Source: Macrotis lagotis (taxonomy: Eukaryota > Chordata > Mammalia > Peramelemorphia > Peramelidae). From it: DNA of 64,000 nucleotides. The stretch is from assembly GCF_037893015.1 (NCBI RefSeq), contig NC_133663.1, positions 1,650,878 through 1,714,877 of the forward strand. The letters run 5' to 3'. Shown in pieces: positions 63,425 through 64,000 of this stretch. Numbering within the stretch: position 1 is the stretch's first letter; every line of letters starts with the position of its first letter. The position numbers and the translations under genes are program-made. The notes under the pieces are model-generated. The model worked only from the letters and a program-made list of their open reading frames with translations, was not told the origin of the DNA and did no database searches.

Positions 63425-63802
63425 ATGGGCAACGTCCCGAGCGCCGCCAGCGACGACGAGGAGCCCGAGGGCCCGGCCGCGGCCGGCGCGGGCGCGGGGG
63501 CCGGGCCGGCGGCGGCCGCGGGGGGCGGCCCCGGCGCCCCGGGCCCGCGCCGCCCCCCGGAGCCCCCGGGCCCGGCGGCCGGCGGCCTGCCCGCGGCCCC
63601 GGCGCTGCTGGAGCCCGGCGCCCTGCGGAGGGCCGCGCGCCTGAGCCCCGGCGCCGCCCCGGGCCCGGCCCCGGCCGCCCCCGAGGGCTCGGGCCGGGCC
63701 GCGCTGCTGCGCTGGCTGGAGGAGCGGCGGGCGCGCGGGGACGCGGTGGTGAGCGCGGAGCAGCTGCGGGAAGCGCTGGAGGCGCGCGGGGCCGGGGACG
63801 AG
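63425..63802 (+). CDS. ZZEF1: ZZEF1 first coding exon (partial gene)
   Basis: The ATG at 63425 has a strong Kozak context (accATGG). The exon is 126 codons, phase 0, ending gacgag|gtgagc. It starts MGNVPSAASDDEEPEG, where MGN suggests possible N-myristoylation. A low-complexity Ala/Pro/Gly stretch follows, and it ends LLRWLEERRARGDAVVSAEQ then LREALEARGAGDE. The end matches the human ZZEF1 N-terminus (RWLEER, LEQFRELLEARGAG) just before the EF-hand. ZZEF1 is a very large protein with EF-hand, CUB-like and two ZZ zinc-finger domains. The remainder lies beyond the window. The alanine/proline-rich part differs from human, as expected for a low-complexity CpG-island exon. Confidence 0.9.
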
Positions 63803-63836
63803 GTGAGCGCGGGCCGCGGGGGCCGCTGCCGCGGGG

Positions 63837-63844
63837 TGACGTCA
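63837..63844. promoter_or_regulatory. Perfect CRE palindrome TGACGTCA
   Basis: TGACGTCA lies inside the 12-bp palindrome ggtgacgtcacc, 35 bases after the ZZEF1 exon 1 donor. It is the consensus CREB/ATF binding site and lies within the CpG island, where CREs are commonly functional. Function is not shown by sequence alone. Confidence 0.6.
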
Positions 63845-64000
63845 CCGAGCCGGCCCGCGGGGGGCCCGCGCACCCCCACGGACGGGGCCCTCATTTCGGG
63901 GAGGAGGGAGGCCTGGCCCCTTCCCTCCGCAGCTCGCCCTCCTGGGCCGTACAGACTGGACCGGAACCGGGAGACGAGCCCGGGGCCAGACTCCGGGGCC

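Larger units (their letters stand above)
62640..63880. promoter_or_regulatory. CpG island
   Basis: This block of very high GC content with dense CpG covers CYB5D2 exon 1, the shared promoter and ZZEF1 exon 1. The rest of the window is CpG-poor by contrast. The edges are estimated by eye. Confidence 0.85.

Noticed and set aside
62373-63894. Several long open frames (up to 410 codons) on both strands of the CpG island
   Set aside because: Stop codons are rare in sequence this GC-rich. Only the CYB5D2 exon 1 frame and the ZZEF1 exon 1 frame match known proteins and end at splice donors.
1-64000. Endogenous retrovirus, LTR element or other virus-like element
   Set aside because: No paired long terminal repeats and no gag-, pol- or env-like frames of retroviral type were recognised. 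The RT-like frames found are of L1 type.

Overview
This window is mammalian nuclear DNA, most probably from a marsupial. The marsupial call rests on many copies of a tRNA-derived SINE (a head reading like 'gcagctaggtggcgcagtg' and a tail reading 'gccttgcaaaaacct'), on MAR1-type SINEs, on L1 3' ends of marsupial type, and on older MIR and L2 debris. The repeats do not let me choose firmly between an opossum and an Australian (for example dasyurid) species. No retrovirus, LTR element, CRISPR array, rRNA or functional tRNA gene was recognised.

Three host genes are present, in the same neighbourhood as human 17p13.2. (1) ANKFY1 (Rabankyrin-5) lies on the + strand. The window opens inside an early intron and contains 23 coding exons between 2705 and 48825. 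They give about 1,095 codons: most of the BTB domain, the BACK-like region, the ankyrin repeats with an NPF motif, and the C-terminal FYVE finger. A 3' UTR of about 3 kb follows, with an ATTAAA signal near 51831. The first two exons, including the start codon, lie outside the window. All 22 internal splice junctions have GT/AG ends and matching phases, and there is no disabling change, so the gene looks intact. (2) CYB5D2 (neuferricin) lies on the - strand with three coding exons (63264-62883, 58623-58437, 56918-56705). They give a complete 260-residue protein, in tail-to-tail orientation with ANKFY1. (3) ZZEF1 lies on the + strand. Its first coding exon (63425-63802) is divergent from CYB5D2, with only 160 bp between the two start codons inside a very GC-rich CpG island, which is a classic bidirectional promoter.

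Layout: 1-2704 is an ANKFY1 intron with MIR and SINE copies. 2705-5485 holds the BTB exons. 5486-15967 is a 10.5 kb intron filled by a nested stack: an old + strand L1 carrying five SINE insertions and one 3.1 kb - strand ORF1-only (HAL1-like) insertion flanked by a 15-bp target duplication. 15968-21125 has three exons separated by three L1 pieces of mixed orientation. 21126-26172 is an intron with L1, L2 and SINE remains and a TG-rich satellite next to the following exon. 26173-28101 is a compact exon group. 28102-35189 is an intron dominated by L2 and two - strand L1 3' ends. 35190-48825 carries the remaining ankyrin exons and the FYVE exons. 51860-55950 is intergenic (SINE and L2). 55950-63264 is CYB5D2. 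63265-64000 is the shared promoter and ZZEF1.

ANKFY1 links Rab5 and PI3P on early endosomes, CYB5D2 is a heme-binding MAPR-family protein, and ZZEF1 is a large ZZ/EF-hand protein. There is no operon-like logic here; only CYB5D2 and ZZEF1 plausibly share transcriptional control. I found no convincing undescribed biological system. The most notable non-gene object is the HAL1-like composite element at 12.2-15.4 kb.
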